Source: a bacterium (GTDB taxonomy: Bacteria; Bacillota; Clostridia; Oscillospirales; CAG-272). From it: a stretch of DNA of 61,629 bases. The position numbers were made by a program, and so were the translations under genes. Shown one piece after another: positions 34,491 through 44,327 of the stretch (position 1 is the stretch's first letter; each line of letters begins with the position of its first letter). The notes beneath the pieces are model-generated. The model did no database searches. It saw nothing but the letters and a program-made list of their open reading frames with translations, and was not told the origin of the DNA. The stretch is taken from the NCBI GenBank assembly GCA_004558975.1, contig SFZB01000003.1, forward strand, positions 1-61,629. The letters are read 5' to 3'.

Positions 34491-34519
34491 ATTGTAACAC
34501 GCCTGCGCGCGAATGTCAA
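34491..34519 (-). promoter_or_regulatory. Promoter of the 333-residue membrane protein gene
   Basis: On the minus strand, a perfect TTGACA (34514-34519) and TACAAT (34491-34496) are separated by 17 bp. Confidence 0.78.
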
Positions 34520-34583
34520 TCTTTTCTGGGCAAATTCCCCACGCGGCGTCCGAAAACGACGATTTTAATGCCTTTTTTCGCCG

Positions 34584-36683
34584 TTATCGCACACCGAAGG
34601 TGAGTTCTCCGTATGTCGGCACGGGCCATGCGTCGATGGCGGTGTACTCCTCCATGGCGTCGACCGTATGGCGGAGCGCCTCCATTGTCGGGATCACGCG
34701 TTCCTTGAAAGCGATAGCGGACGCCTCCGCGTCGGGCAGGCTCGCCGCCGCCGCTGCCTCTGCCTTAAGGTTCTCGGTTTCGGAGAACGCTTCTTCGGCG
34801 AGGTCGGAGAGGCGGGTGATGAGCGTCTTTTCCATGTGACAGGCGGCGCCCACGGACGACTTCTTCGCCGCCATGACGTCTGACAGGGTGCGGATATAGT
34901 CATTGACGGCGGGAATATAGTCCTTCATCGCCATGTCGATCATGGTGCAGGCCTCAATGTTGAGGATTTTCTCGTAGTTTTCAAACAGGATTGCGCGTCG
35001 GGAGGCGAGTTCCGTGCGGCTCATGACGCCGTGCGCCTCGAAGAGCCGCACATTCTTTTCGTCCGTGAGGCAGGGGAACACGTCGACCGAGGTCGGGAAG
35101 TTGCGGAGCCCGCGGCGTGCCGCCTCTTCCGCCCATTCCTGCGAGTAGCCGTTGCCGTTGAAGATGATGCGCGCATGCGCGCTCAGTTCCCGGCGCAGGA
35201 GTGCACGCACGGCGGCGGTGAAGTCCGGGGCGCCCTCGAGCTCGTCGGCATAGCGCCGGAGGCTCTCCGCCACGGCGGTGTTGAGGACGATGTTCGGCAT
35301 CGCGATATTCTGCGAGGAGCCGACCATGCGAAATTCAAACTTGTTCCCCGTAAAGGCAAAGGGGCTGGTGCGGTTGCGGTCGGTTGTGTCGCGCAGGAAG
35401 GTCGGGATCGAGGGGGAGTGCAGATCCACATAGGAGCGCTGTACGTCGCGATGCTCCTCTCCGGCGATGATGGCGTCGACGACGCGCGTCAGGTCGTCGC
35501 CGAGGAAGACGGAGACGATGGCGGGGGGCGCCTCGTTCGCACCCAGACGGTGGTCGTTCGATGCGGACGCGACGGACAGGCGCAGAAGATCCTGATAGTC
35601 GTCGACGGCAGAGATGACCGCGGTCAGGAACAGGAGAAATTGCAGATTCTCCGCCGGTTTCTTGCCGGGCTTCGTGAGGTTTTTACCCGTGTCGGTCGAG
35701 AGCGACCAGTTGTTATGTTTGCCGGAGCCGTTGATGCCGGCGAACGGTTTTTCGTGGAGCAGGCAGACCATGCCGTGCCGCTCCGCGACGTGCTTCATCG
35801 TCTCCATCATCAAAAGGTTCTGATCGATGGCGAGATTCGCCGATGTATAGACGGGCGCGAGCTCGTGCTGGGAGGGGGCGACCTCGTTGTGCTTGGTCTT
35901 GGCGGGAATGCCGAGCTCCCAGAGTTCGCGGTCGAGCTCCGCCATGAAGGCGCCGACGCGCGTCTTCAGCGGACCGTAATAATGGTCGTCGAGCTGCTGC
36001 CCCTTCGGGGCGGGGGCGCCGAACAGCGTCCTGCCTGTATAGAATAGGTCGCGCCGTGCGTCAAACTGCTCTTTGTCGATGAGGAAATACTCCTGCTCCG
36101 CACCGACCGAGGTGTCGACCCGCATCGTTTCGGTATCGCCGAACAGGCGCAGGATCCGCACTGCCTCGCGGGACAGAGTGTCGATCGAGCGGATGAGGGG
36201 CGTCTTGGTATCGAGCGCCTCGCCCGTGTAGGAGCAGAAAACGGTCGGAATGTAGAGCGACCCGTCCTTGACGTAGGTGAAGGAGGCGGGATCCCACGCC
36301 GTGTAGCCGCGCGCCTCAAACGTCGCGCGCAAGCCGCCGGAGGGGAAAGAAGACGCGTCCGATTCTCCCTTGATGAGCTCTTTCCCCGAAAATTCGAGGA
36401 TGACGCGACTGCGGGAGACGGGGGTCAGGAACGCCTCGTGCTTTTCCGCCGTGACGCCGGTGAGGGGCTGGAACCAGTGCGTATAGTGGGTCGCCCCCTG
36501 CTCGATCGCCCAGTCCTTCATCGCCGCGGCGACCACGTCTGCGATGCCGGGGTCGAGCTCCGACCCGGTCGCGATGGTGGCGGCAATGGAGCGGTAGACG
36601 CCGTCCGGCAGGCGTTCTTTCATGACCTCGTCGTTGAATACCCGGCAACCGAAGCGCTCCGGGATAAAGTCAAAATCGGACAT
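34584..36683 (-). CDS. glnN: Glutamine synthetase, type III
   Basis: It assimilates ammonia into glutamine using ATP. The 699-residue chain has the length of GSIII enzymes, well above the roughly 450 residues of GSI. Visible family features are the N-terminal MKDWAIEQGATHYTHWFQPLTG, VGAEQEYFLID, KHNEVAPSQHELAPVY and the catalytic GINGSGKHNNWSLSTDTGKN. A C-terminal helical extension includes ACHMEKTLITRLSDLAEEAF. The ATG at 36683 follows AAAGGA. It lies 90 bp after recX, with no terminator seen. Confidence 0.97.
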   Translation of the reverse strand: MSDFDFIPERFGCRVFNDEVMKERLPDGVYRSIAATIATGSELDPGIADVVAAAMKDWAIEQGATHYTHWFQPLTGVTAEKHEAFLTPVSRSRVILEFSGKELIKGESDASSFPSGGLRATFEARGYTAWDPASFTYVKDGSLYIPTVFCSYTGEALDTKTPLIRSIDTLSREAVRILRLFGDTETMRVDTSVGAEQEYFLIDKEQFDARRDLFYTGRTLFGAPAPKGQQLDDHYYGPLKTRVGAFMAELDRELWELGIPAKTKHNEVAPSQHELAPVYTSANLAIDQNLLMMETMKHVAERHGMVCLLHEKPFAGINGSGKHNNWSLSTDTGKNLTKPGKKPAENLQFLLFLTAVISAVDDYQDLLRLSVASASNDHRLGANEAPPAIVSVFLGDDLTRVVDAIIAGEEHRDVQRSYVDLHSPSIPTFLRDTTDRNRTSPFAFTGNKFEFRMVGSSQNIAMPNIVLNTAVAESLRRYADELEGAPDFTAAVRALLRRELSAHARIIFNGNGYSQEWAEEAARRGLRNFPTSVDVFPCLTDEKNVRLFEAHGVMSRTELASRRAILFENYEKILNIEACTMIDMAMKDYIPAVNDYIRTLSDVMAAKKSSVGAACHMEKTLITRLSDLAEEAFSETENLKAEAAAAASLPDAEASAIAFKERVIPTMEALRHTVDAMEEYTAIDAWPVPTYGELTFGVR

Positions 36684-36772
36684 ATGGTTTCCTTTCTGAT
36701 TGTGAGGGAATAGCGCGCCCCAATACCGCGCCGGGGGGCAGTGCCGATGGAGACGCGGCATCACTTCCGCGT

Positions 36773-37372
36773 TCAGAACCCGGCGCGCCAGAGTGCGCGC
36801 CGGACTTCCTCGGGCGAGAGCCCGAGGGCTTCCTGCTTCTCGCGGAAGCGCCGTTTGTTTTCTTCAAAGTCCGCGTCACCCGCATCGATCGCAGCGTCAA
36901 TGGCGCGTGTGACGGTCGCGCCGGGATAGCCGCGGCTGACGAGATAGGCGTGGGTCTTGCGGCGGCTCCAGCCCTTGCCGGCACAGCGGGCGGCAAGCCG
37001 CTCCGCATTGTCCGCCTCTCTGAGATAGCCGAGGTTTTCCACCTCGTCGAGCGCCGCGCGGGCGGCGGTGTCGCTATGCCCTTTGCGGCGGAGCTTGCAA
37101 TAGAGGTTCCGTCGGCTCTCGTCCCCCCGGGCGAGCGACCCGAGGGCGGAGGCAAGCGCGCGGCGCTCCGCCACGTGGGCAAGGAGCGCCTCCGTTTCTT
37201 CCTCCGTCAGGAGATACCCGACGGCAGGGGAGCCGAGTGCAAGGTAGAACCGTTCCGCCACGGGGTAGGCGCGGGAGCCCTCCTCCGAGCGCACGACGAG
37301 GGTCAGGCGGCCGGGGGTCGCGCCGTGGCGGATGGCGAGAAGCGTGCCGGGGGTGGCGTCCTCACTCCGCAT
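36773..37372 (-). CDS. recX: RecX regulatory protein
   Basis: RecX binds RecA filaments and limits their growth. The 199-residue, Arg-rich protein shows the tandem three-helix repeats of RecX (LRRKGHSDTAARAALDEVENLGYLREADNA; GWSRRKTHAYLVSRGY). Its start overlaps the end of recA by 11 bases, which implies translational coupling and is the usual gene arrangement. Confidence 0.9.
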   Translation of the reverse strand: MRSEDATPGTLLAIRHGATPGRLTLVVRSEEGSRAYPVAERFYLALGSPAVGYLLTEEETEALLAHVAERRALASALGSLARGDESRRNLYCKLRRKGHSDTAARAALDEVENLGYLREADNAERLAARCAGKGWSRRKTHAYLVSRGYPGATVTRAIDAAIDAGDADFEENKRRFREKQEALGLSPEEVRRALWRAGF

Positions 37373-38480
37373 CGTCTACCGAGAAATCACGGATGTCGAA
37401 TCCATCCTCTTCGTCGAGGGAGAAGTCCTCCTGCTGTGCCGCGCCCTTCGCCATGGCGGCGCGCACCTGCTCTTCCAGCTTGGCGAGCAGCGCAGGGTCG
37501 CTCTCGATGGCGCTGCGGGCATTGTCTTTCCCCTGCCAGCGGTTGCCGTCGTAGGAGAAGAAAGAGCCGCTCTTTTCGACGAAGCCGAAGTTCAGACCCG
37601 CGTCGAAGATTTCATTGGTCTTGGAAATGCCCTTGCCGTAGAGGATATCGAATTCCGCTACGCGGAACGGCGGCGCCACTTTGTTCTTGACGACCTTTGC
37701 CTTGGTGCGGCTGCCGTAGATCTCGCTGCCGTTCTTGAGAATCTCGCCCTTGCGGACTTCAATCCGTACGGAGGCGTAGAATTTCAGGGCGCGACCGCCG
37801 GGCGTCACCTCCGGGTTGCCGTACATGACGCCGACTTTTTCACGCAACTGGTTGATGAAGATGAGGACGCAGTTGGACTTGGAGACGGCACCGCTGAGTT
37901 TGCGGAGCGCTTGGCTCATCAGACGTGCCTGCACGCCGACGTGCGACTGTCCCATGTCGCCATCAATCTCCTGCTGGGGCACGAGCGCCGCCACGGAGTC
38001 GACGACGATGACATCGATCGCCTGGGAGTCAACGAGTCGTCCCGCAATCTCGAGCGCCTGCTCGCCGCTGTCCGGCTGGGAGATGAGCAGATCGTTGATA
38101 TTGACGCCGAGGTTCTTCGCGTAGACAGGGTCGAGCGCGTGCTCCGCGTCGATGAATGCCGCCTCACCGCCCATTTTCTGCGTTTCCGCGACGATGTGGA
38201 GGGCGACGGTGGTCTTACCGGAGGATTCCGGCCCGTAGATCTCGACGATGCGTCCGCGCGGCACGCCGCCGACCCCGAGCGCGATGTCGAGGTTCAGCGA
38301 CCCTGTCGGAATGGCGCTGACCTCCATGTGTGCGTTTTCGCCGAGGCGCATGATGGTGCCTTTGCCGAGGTCGTGTTCAATACGCGTGATAGCCGCTTCC
38401 AGAGCGGCTTTTTTATCGCCTACCGGGACGTCCGAATTTTTGGCGTTCTTGGCGGGTTTGGTGGGTTTCTTTGCTGGCAT
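37362..38480 (-). CDS. recA: Recombinase RecA
   Basis: RecA forms ATP-dependent filaments on single-stranded DNA for recombination and the SOS response. The 372 residues contain the MAW region (RLGENAHMEV), Walker A GPESSGKTTVAL, Walker B VIVVDSVAAL, DNA-binding loops, and an acidic C-terminal tail. The N terminus begins with a lysine- and proline-rich tail of about 15 residues. AGGAGG precedes the ATG. No obvious LexA site was recognised in the 47 bp between galK and recA. Confidence 0.98.
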   Translation of the reverse strand: MPAKKPTKPAKNAKNSDVPVGDKKAALEAAITRIEHDLGKGTIMRLGENAHMEVSAIPTGSLNLDIALGVGGVPRGRIVEIYGPESSGKTTVALHIVAETQKMGGEAAFIDAEHALDPVYAKNLGVNINDLLISQPDSGEQALEIAGRLVDSQAIDVIVVDSVAALVPQQEIDGDMGQSHVGVQARLMSQALRKLSGAVSKSNCVLIFINQLREKVGVMYGNPEVTPGGRALKFYASVRIEVRKGEILKNGSEIYGSRTKAKVVKNKVAPPFRVAEFDILYGKGISKTNEIFDAGLNFGFVEKSGSFFSYDGNRWQGKDNARSAIESDPALLAKLEEQVRAAMAKGAAQQEDFSLDEEDGFDIRDFSVDDAE

Positions 38481-38527
38481 GGCGAGCCTCCTGTTTTTTC
38501 TCTATGTAGAAAGTTGGTATGCGGGGA

Positions 38528-39805
38528 TCAGAGCGCGATCTCGGTCGCGCCGACGGGGCGGACGGAGAGCATCATCACGGCGCCTGTGCCGAAGATGCTG
38601 TCCATCACGGTGCGGTAGTCTTCGGCGAGTTCCGCCTTGACGAATGCCTGGATCGTACCGGCGAAGCCGCCGCCGTGGACACGCCACGCACAGCCCTTGC
38701 CGTCGAGGAGCCCTTCGGTCACGGCGAGCGCGAGGGACAGTCCCTGCTCGGTGACGTTCTTGACGGTGAACACGTTCTGCAGATACTTGAAAGACGAGTT
38801 GCCGGACGCGATGACGAGCGCGAGGAAGGTGTCAAAGTCGCCGCGACGGAGGGCGTCCACCTGCTTTTCGACGCGGGCGTTCTCACGCAGGAAGTGCAGG
38901 GCGCGCAGAATGGCGCGATCCCCGACCGTGCCGCGCAGGATCGGAATGTTCGCGATGATGTCGCTCTCCGTCAGCCCGCGCAGGACTTCCTGCCCGAGCG
39001 CGGCGGCGACCGCCTTCATCTCGGCGGGGACAGAGGCGTAGTCCTCATTGAGGTCGGCATGGTTGCCGCCCGTGTTGACGATGCAGAGCTTATAGCCGGC
39101 GTCCGAGAGGGAGAAGGAGACGGGGGTAACGACGGGGTTCTTCGGGTCGGCGAAGTCGATCGAGAGGAAACCGCCGACGGCGCAAGCCATCTGATCCATG
39201 AGCCCGCAGGGCTTGCCGAAGTAGGCGTTTTCGGCGTACTGTGCGATCTTCGCGAGTTCCTCGTTCGCAATTTTGCCGTCGTTGTAGAGATAATTCATGA
39301 TATTCCCGCACTGCACCTCAAATGCGGCGGAGGAGGAGATCCCGGAGCCTTTCAGCACCTCGGTCGTGGTATAGGCGTCGTAGCCGCCGATCGCGTACCC
39401 GCGGTCGAGGAACCCGCGGCAGGTGCCGGCGAGCAGCGCGCAGGAGGAAAACGGCTTGAACGCTTTCGGGTCGCCCGCCTGTTCGATGGCGACGGTATCT
39501 TCGGGATAGCCCTCGGACTTGATGCGCACGACGCCGTCCTCGTTCTTCGCGGCGACGGCGATGATGTCGCGGTCGATGGCGCCGGCGAGGACTTCACCGT
39601 GGTTGTGGTCGGTGTGGTTGCCGCTGATCTCGCTTCTGCCGGGGACGGAGAAGAGGCGGATGTCACGGTCGTTACCGTACAGGGCGCAGAAAGCGTCGAT
39701 GGCGGCGATATACCGTTTCGCCTGTGCGGCAAGGTCGGTGTAGAGGTGAGCGTAGGCGTCGAGTGCCCCGGCGGCGATCCGGGCTTTCAGTTCGTTGGCT
39801 TGCAT
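38528..39805 (-). CDS. galK: Galactokinase
   Basis: This GHMP-family kinase phosphorylates galactose at C1. The 425 residues hold the three motifs: PGRSEISGNHTDHNHG (residues 55-70), KGSGISSSAAFEV (from about 152) and VHGGGFAGTIQAF. The classical signature GEHTDYNGG reads GNHTDHNHG here, a form I associate with clostridial galactokinases. No galT or galE is adjacent. AAAGGAG lies about 10 bases before the ATG. Specificity for a related sugar cannot be excluded. Confidence 0.88.
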   Translation of the reverse strand: MQANELKARIAAGALDAYAHLYTDLAAQAKRYIAAIDAFCALYGNDRDIRLFSVPGRSEISGNHTDHNHGEVLAGAIDRDIIAVAAKNEDGVVRIKSEGYPEDTVAIEQAGDPKAFKPFSSCALLAGTCRGFLDRGYAIGGYDAYTTTEVLKGSGISSSAAFEVQCGNIMNYLYNDGKIANEELAKIAQYAENAYFGKPCGLMDQMACAVGGFLSIDFADPKNPVVTPVSFSLSDAGYKLCIVNTGGNHADLNEDYASVPAEMKAVAAALGQEVLRGLTESDIIANIPILRGTVGDRAILRALHFLRENARVEKQVDALRRGDFDTFLALVIASGNSSFKYLQNVFTVKNVTEQGLSLALAVTEGLLDGKGCAWRVHGGGFAGTIQAFVKAELAEDYRTVMDSIFGTGAVMMLSVRPVGATEIAL

Positions 39806-39903
39806 AGATATGGGCTCTCCTTTAAGGATATTAGTTTATGTGAGGAAATGTCATGGCGTCGGGCACCGCCGGATGCGTGCGTTTACCGTATGCCGCGACC
39901 GTT

Positions 39904-40893
39904 TCAGGCGAGGAAGGCACGGACAGCGGGCAGGAGCGCCTCTGCCATCGCCTCCGGCGTTTTGCCGTCCGCCTCGACGGGGAGCACGCCCGGCATCCGG
40001 CGGAAATAGGTGAGTTGCCGTTTGGCGTACCGGCGGGTCGCGCGCTTCAGCGCTTCGACGGCGTCCGCCAGCGTACAGATACCCTCCAGATACGGGAGCA
40101 GTTCTTTATAGCCGATTGCGGCGGCGGCGGTCGCGTTCTTCGCAAACACGCCCGCGTCGCGGAGCCGTTCGGTCTCCCCGACGAGCCCTTCCGCCATCAT
40201 GGCGTCCACGCGCGCGTCGATGCGGGCGTAGAGCGCTTCGCGGTCGCGAAAGACGGGTTCGATGATGAAGAGGGAAAGCGCGGGATTCTCCGTCGGCGCC
40301 TCGCGGTCGAGGTCGGTCTTGGTTTTCCCGCTCGAAAGATAGATCTCCAGCGCGCGGATGACGCGGTGGACGTTATTCGGATGGGTCGCGGCGGCGGCAT
40401 CCGGATCGATGTCGGCGAGCCGCCGATAGAGGGCGAGCCGCCCCTCGGGCGTCTGTGCCTGCCGCTGCAGATCCGCACGCAGCACGGGATCCGGCGGCGG
40501 GGTCGCCGCGGTGTGGCGCCCGGTGCGGACGGCGTCGAGGTAAAGTCCCGTACCGCCGCAGAAGATCGGGAGTTTCCCCCGTCCGTGAATGTCGTGCACC
40601 GCCGCCATGGCGGCGTCCGCGTAATCCGAGGCGGAGAAAGAGACGGTGGGGTCGATGCAGTCAACGAGGTGATGAGGGCAGACTGCCCGCTCCCGTGCGG
40701 TGGGTTTCGCCGTCCCGATATCCATGCCGCGATAGACCTGCATGGAGTCGCAGACGATGATCTCGGCGTCGAGCCGTTCGGCGAGTGCGAGGGAGAGCGC
40801 CGTTTTCCCCGACGCGGTGGGGCCGATGACGGCGAGCGTCCGGATCGGGGACGGTTGCGCGCGATCTGTGAATTGCGGTTGATTTTCCGTCAT
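39904..40893 (-). CDS. miaA: tRNA dimethylallyltransferase
   Basis: It adds the dimethylallyl group to A37 of UNN-reading tRNAs. The 329-residue protein has P-loop GPTASGKTALSLALA, VCDSMQVYRGMDIGTAKP, HHLVDCIDP, GGTGLYLDAV and the C-terminal RYAKRQLTYFRRMPG. Its ATG overlaps the stop of the PfkB gene in ATGA, so the two are translationally coupled. The usual partners mutL and hfq are not present. Confidence 0.96.
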   Translation of the reverse strand: MTENQPQFTDRAQPSPIRTLAVIGPTASGKTALSLALAERLDAEIIVCDSMQVYRGMDIGTAKPTARERAVCPHHLVDCIDPTVSFSASDYADAAMAAVHDIHGRGKLPIFCGGTGLYLDAVRTGRHTAATPPPDPVLRADLQRQAQTPEGRLALYRRLADIDPDAAAATHPNNVHRVIRALEIYLSSGKTKTDLDREAPTENPALSLFIIEPVFRDREALYARIDARVDAMMAEGLVGETERLRDAGVFAKNATAAAAIGYKELLPYLEGICTLADAVEALKRATRRYAKRQLTYFRRMPGVLPVEADGKTPEAMAEALLPAVRAFLA

Positions 40894-41825
40894 CGGATGC
40901 GGTTGCTCTTGATGAAGGCGTCGACTTCCTCCCGCGTGGGGAGAGAGGCGACGGTACCGGCGCGCGCGACGGCGAGCGCCCCGACGGCACCTGCGTACTT
41001 TGCGGCGGCGGTCATGTTGCCGCGGCTGCGGAGATATTCCAGCGCGAGGGCGGCGAAATACGCCTCGGGCGCGCCGGCGTTGTCGAGTGCCTTGACGGGC
41101 ACGGGGCTGACCATGGAGAAATGACGGCCGTCAAAGAGGAACGTCCCGCGGTCGCCCATATGGACGGCGTAGAAGCGGGAGGCGACGGTCTTGGAGAGGG
41201 AGAGCAGGGCGCGGAGCGCCGCGTCGCTGCCGTTCGGGCGAATGCCCGTCAGTGCCTCGATCTCGGTATCGCTCAGGCACACGATGTCCATCTGCGGCAG
41301 TTTAGCAAACGGGAAATCGGCTCTCACCGGGGAGAGGTGCAGGAACATGGGCAGGTGCTTTTCGGCACCGCGCGCCGCCGCTTCGAGAATTGTCTCTTCC
41401 GCAAGGTCTAGGTGCAGGCAGAGCGCCTCCGGCTGGGTGGCGAACGCCGCATCCAGATTGTCGCGGGTCAGATTGCTGTTGGCGGCAGGGTAGCAGACGG
41501 TGCGGACAGCGCCGCCGTCCGCGAGGAGCAGACGCAGCCCCGTCGCCGAGCGTGCGTCCGCGATGATCGGTGAGGTATCGACCCCCGCCTCGGAGAGCAG
41601 GGCGTACAGCCGCTGCCCCTCGACGTCCTGCCCGAGACGGCAGGACAGAGCCGATTTCGCGCCCAGTCGCGCGAGCGCAACGGCGCAGTTGACGCCTTGC
41701 CCGTCCGCGAGCCATACGGCGGACAGGTCATTGACGGTGACGGTCTCTCCCGGCGCGGGGATACCCGGCGCACGAAACAGTATATCCATGTAGGCAGGGC
41801 CTACGGTCAGAATTTTGGGATCCAT
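40890..41825 (-). CDS. PfkB-family carbohydrate kinase with altered active site
   Basis: The 311-residue protein has the ribokinase fold: N-terminal substrate motif DGQGVNCAVALARLGAKSA (residues 41-59) and an ATP-site HMGDRGTF. The second PfkB signature, normally DTTGAGDAF with a catalytic Asp, reads DNAGAPEAY at 248-256. The anion-hole Gly is replaced by Pro and the catalytic Asp by Glu (E254). It may be inactive, altered or a binding protein. AAGGAGG precedes the ATG. It is coupled to miaA. Confidence 0.85.
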   Translation of the reverse strand: MDPKILTVGPAYMDILFRAPGIPAPGETVTVNDLSAVWLADGQGVNCAVALARLGAKSALSCRLGQDVEGQRLYALLSEAGVDTSPIIADARSATGLRLLLADGGAVRTVCYPAANSNLTRDNLDAAFATQPEALCLHLDLAEETILEAAARGAEKHLPMFLHLSPVRADFPFAKLPQMDIVCLSDTEIEALTGIRPNGSDAALRALLSLSKTVASRFYAVHMGDRGTFLFDGRHFSMVSPVPVKALDNAGAPEAYFAALALEYLRSRGNMTAAAKYAGAVGALAVARAGTVASLPTREEVDAFIKSNRIR

Positions 41826-41948
41826 GATACCTCCTTCGGTCAGAGTGGGGCACAGGACGCGCCCTTTCGGTATGGGATGGCGGGGCCGCTACGGGGGAGC
41901 GCACCGCGAGCGTCAAAAGTCATACGGGGGAAAATCGGGGAAAGTGTC

Positions 41949-41974
41949 GGACGGTCGGGACGGTCGGGACGGTC
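41949..41974. repeat. Three 9-bp direct repeats (gggacggtc)
   Basis: The units ggacggtc, gggacggtc and gggacggtc run in tandem between the YhaN-like gene and the PfkB gene. A small palindrome (tcggatcgtccga) follows nearby. Confidence 0.85.
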
Positions 41975-42020
41975 AAACAGTCGGATCGTCCGATTGTCCC
42001 ACAGGCGGGCGATGAAACGG

Positions 42021-44327
42021 TCAGACCATGCGAATCAGGTTGCAGGCACCGCCGATCTCGCGGGCGACGGTGTATTCCCGCCCGCGGCAGGTAAAGACAA
42101 AGGTCTGCATACCGTCGCGCTCGGAGAGGGCGGAGAACACCTTCAGCATCGCGTAGCAACGGTCGTTGTCCTGGTGGGCGAAGCTCTCGTCGAAGCAGAC
42201 GGGCGGCATCTCGCGGAAGAGCAGACGCACGAGCGAGAGACGCAGGGCGATATAGGCGATGTCGCGCGTGCCGCCAGAGAGGACGTCGACGCTCCGTGTC
42301 GCACCGGCGCCGGGGAAGGTCATCGTCAGGTCATCGCCGACGGTCATGGCGGTGTATTTACCGTCCGTCATGATGTCAACCAGTTCTTTCGCGTAGTGCG
42401 CGAGGCGCGGCGACAGTTCTGCCCGCAGACGGAGGTCGGCGCCGGTCAGGGCGCTCAGCGCCGTGTCGAGGGCGGTATAACGGCGGCGGAGCTCCGCCAG
42501 TTCGTTTTCTGCGGCGGAGAGCTGTTCACCGACCTCTGCCGGGATTTCGGTCTCGGTGTGGAGCGTCTCCATCGCCTGTCGGATGCCTTCGGCGGAGTCC
42601 GTGAAATACTGCAGCTGTTCGGTGTAATAGGCGATGCCCTCGTCGATCTGCTCCGGGGTCATCTCCGAGAGGGTGGCGCGCAGTCGCTCCGAGAGAGTGG
42701 CGCGCAGGGCGTTCTCGTCACAGGAGGCGAGCGTGGTCTTCAGGATCCCGGCGGTGTTCAGGAGCGCCGCGCGGCGCTCCGTGAGTTCCCGATCGGTCTG
42801 TATCACGTCGCGGACGGAACCTTCAAAAATCCCGAGAAATTCTTCGGCGTCACCGGCGGCGGGGAGCGCTTTCCCCCAGAGGGCGAGCGCCTCGTCGAGC
42901 ACACCGCGCGCCGTGAAGTAGGCACCGCGAGTGTCGTCCGCACGTTCCCGTGCGGCGCGCAGGGCGTCCACATGGGCGGCGGCGGAAACGCGGTATTCCG
43001 AGACAAGTTTCATGCGGGCGCGCAGTTCCGCGGCGCCGCGGGCGCCATAGTCGAGACAGTAGGCGCGCTCGGTCTCGTGACGGTTGATGGTGAGCAGGGT
43101 CAGGACGACCGCGCCTACGAACAGTACAATGGAGCCGATGAGCCAGAGGACGAACGGCGCCCCTGTGAGCGACGACGCAAGGAAGCGCGAGATACCGACG
43201 GCGAGCAGAATGGCGAGTAGGACAGTCACCCCGAGGGTGGAACCGAGCAGGACCAGGAACTTCGAGTGCAGCGCCGCGTGGCGCGCGAGCACCTGTCCCT
43301 CGCCGCCGTATTTATCGGTGCGCTGAATATTCTTCTGTACATCATGCGGCACAGCCTGCTTGCTTTCCAGCTCGCGCTGTGCGTTATCCGCCGCTTCGTA
43401 GGCGGTGCGGCTCTCGGAGAAAAGCCGATGCTTGACTGCGAGGTCGGCGGCGTAGGTGTCGTCCGGGAAGAAGCCCTCATAGGAGTTGCGCTCCCGGTGG
43501 TCGCGGATCTCTTCTTCGAGATCTGCCGCCTGCCGCTCCATGGTGTGGAGTTCCTCGAAGGAGGAGAGGATCAGGTGGTTGCGGTACCCGATCTTGAGTT
43601 CCTGGGTGCGGGCTAGTTGCTTTTTTGCGTCGTCACGCTTGACGACGGTGCGCTCGTATTCGCCGCGGAGGCGGAGCAGTTCACTCTGCCCGCGCATGGC
43701 GGCGGAAAAGCGGGAAGCGAGAGCGGCGGAGCGCGCCTCCACGTCGCGGAGCCGCCCGGACTTACCGTCCGGAGCGAGCAGGGAATCCCGCGCGGCGCTC
43801 AGCCGTTCAATGGCGGCGCCGGTATTGATTTTCTCGTCGCCGGAGAACATCAGGTTCTCGATTGACTCGCGTACCTCGTCACCGGTCTTGCCGTCCGAGA
43901 GTTGCCCGAGGAAGGCAGTCGATTCATAGAGCGACCGACCCACGCCGAGCAGGGCCTCGCCCGGGGTCATACCGAAGTTCACGGGGCGGGAGGTGCCGAG
44001 ATCCGTTACCTCACAGGTCTCGGTGTAGCGCACGGCGTCCCCCTCGCCGTGCCTTGCGACCCGGCGGTCGATGCGGTAACGCCCGGAGGCGGTCGAGAGG
44101 GTCATCGACCCCTCTGCCGTGCCGGTCTGCCAGTTGATGCGCTTTTCCCGCTCGGAAAGCAGTCCCTCGCTCTCGTCGAAGCCGTAGAGCATAAAGCGGA
44201 TAAAGGCGGCGAGGGTGGTTTTCCCCGTCTCGTTCCCGCCCTCGACGATATTCAGCCCGTTTTCAAAATTCACGGTGTAGTTGCGGAGCAGTCCGAAACT
44301 GCGAACGCTGACCTGTTCTAGTTTCAT
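42021..44327 (-). CDS. SMC-like AAA ATPase, YhaN/SbcC type, with membrane segments
   Basis: The 768-residue protein has the split ATPase of SMC/SbcC/RecF proteins: Walker A GGNETGKTT at residues 30-38, and signature LSGGTRD near 683-689 with Walker B VCFDE near 710-714. Coiled-coil-forming stretches lie between. In the middle, where SMC proteins have a hinge, are two hydrophobic helices (about 357-381 and 391-414), so it is probably membrane-anchored. This resembles YhaN. The expected nuclease partner YhaO/SbcD is not adjacent; instead the gene overlaps a DUF6062 gene by 4 bases. Confidence 0.85.
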   Translation of the reverse strand: MKLEQVSVRSFGLLRNYTVNFENGLNIVEGGNETGKTTLAAFIRFMLYGFDESEGLLSEREKRINWQTGTAEGSMTLSTASGRYRIDRRVARHGEGDAVRYTETCEVTDLGTSRPVNFGMTPGEALLGVGRSLYESTAFLGQLSDGKTGDEVRESIENLMFSGDEKINTGAAIERLSAARDSLLAPDGKSGRLRDVEARSAALASRFSAAMRGQSELLRLRGEYERTVVKRDDAKKQLARTQELKIGYRNHLILSSFEELHTMERQAADLEEEIRDHRERNSYEGFFPDDTYAADLAVKHRLFSESRTAYEAADNAQRELESKQAVPHDVQKNIQRTDKYGGEGQVLARHAALHSKFLVLLGSTLGVTVLLAILLAVGISRFLASSLTGAPFVLWLIGSIVLFVGAVVLTLLTINRHETERAYCLDYGARGAAELRARMKLVSEYRVSAAAHVDALRAARERADDTRGAYFTARGVLDEALALWGKALPAAGDAEEFLGIFEGSVRDVIQTDRELTERRAALLNTAGILKTTLASCDENALRATLSERLRATLSEMTPEQIDEGIAYYTEQLQYFTDSAEGIRQAMETLHTETEIPAEVGEQLSAAENELAELRRRYTALDTALSALTGADLRLRAELSPRLAHYAKELVDIMTDGKYTAMTVGDDLTMTFPGAGATRSVDVLSGGTRDIAYIALRLSLVRLLFREMPPVCFDESFAHQDNDRCYAMLKVFSALSERDGMQTFVFTCRGREYTVAREIGGACNLIRMV

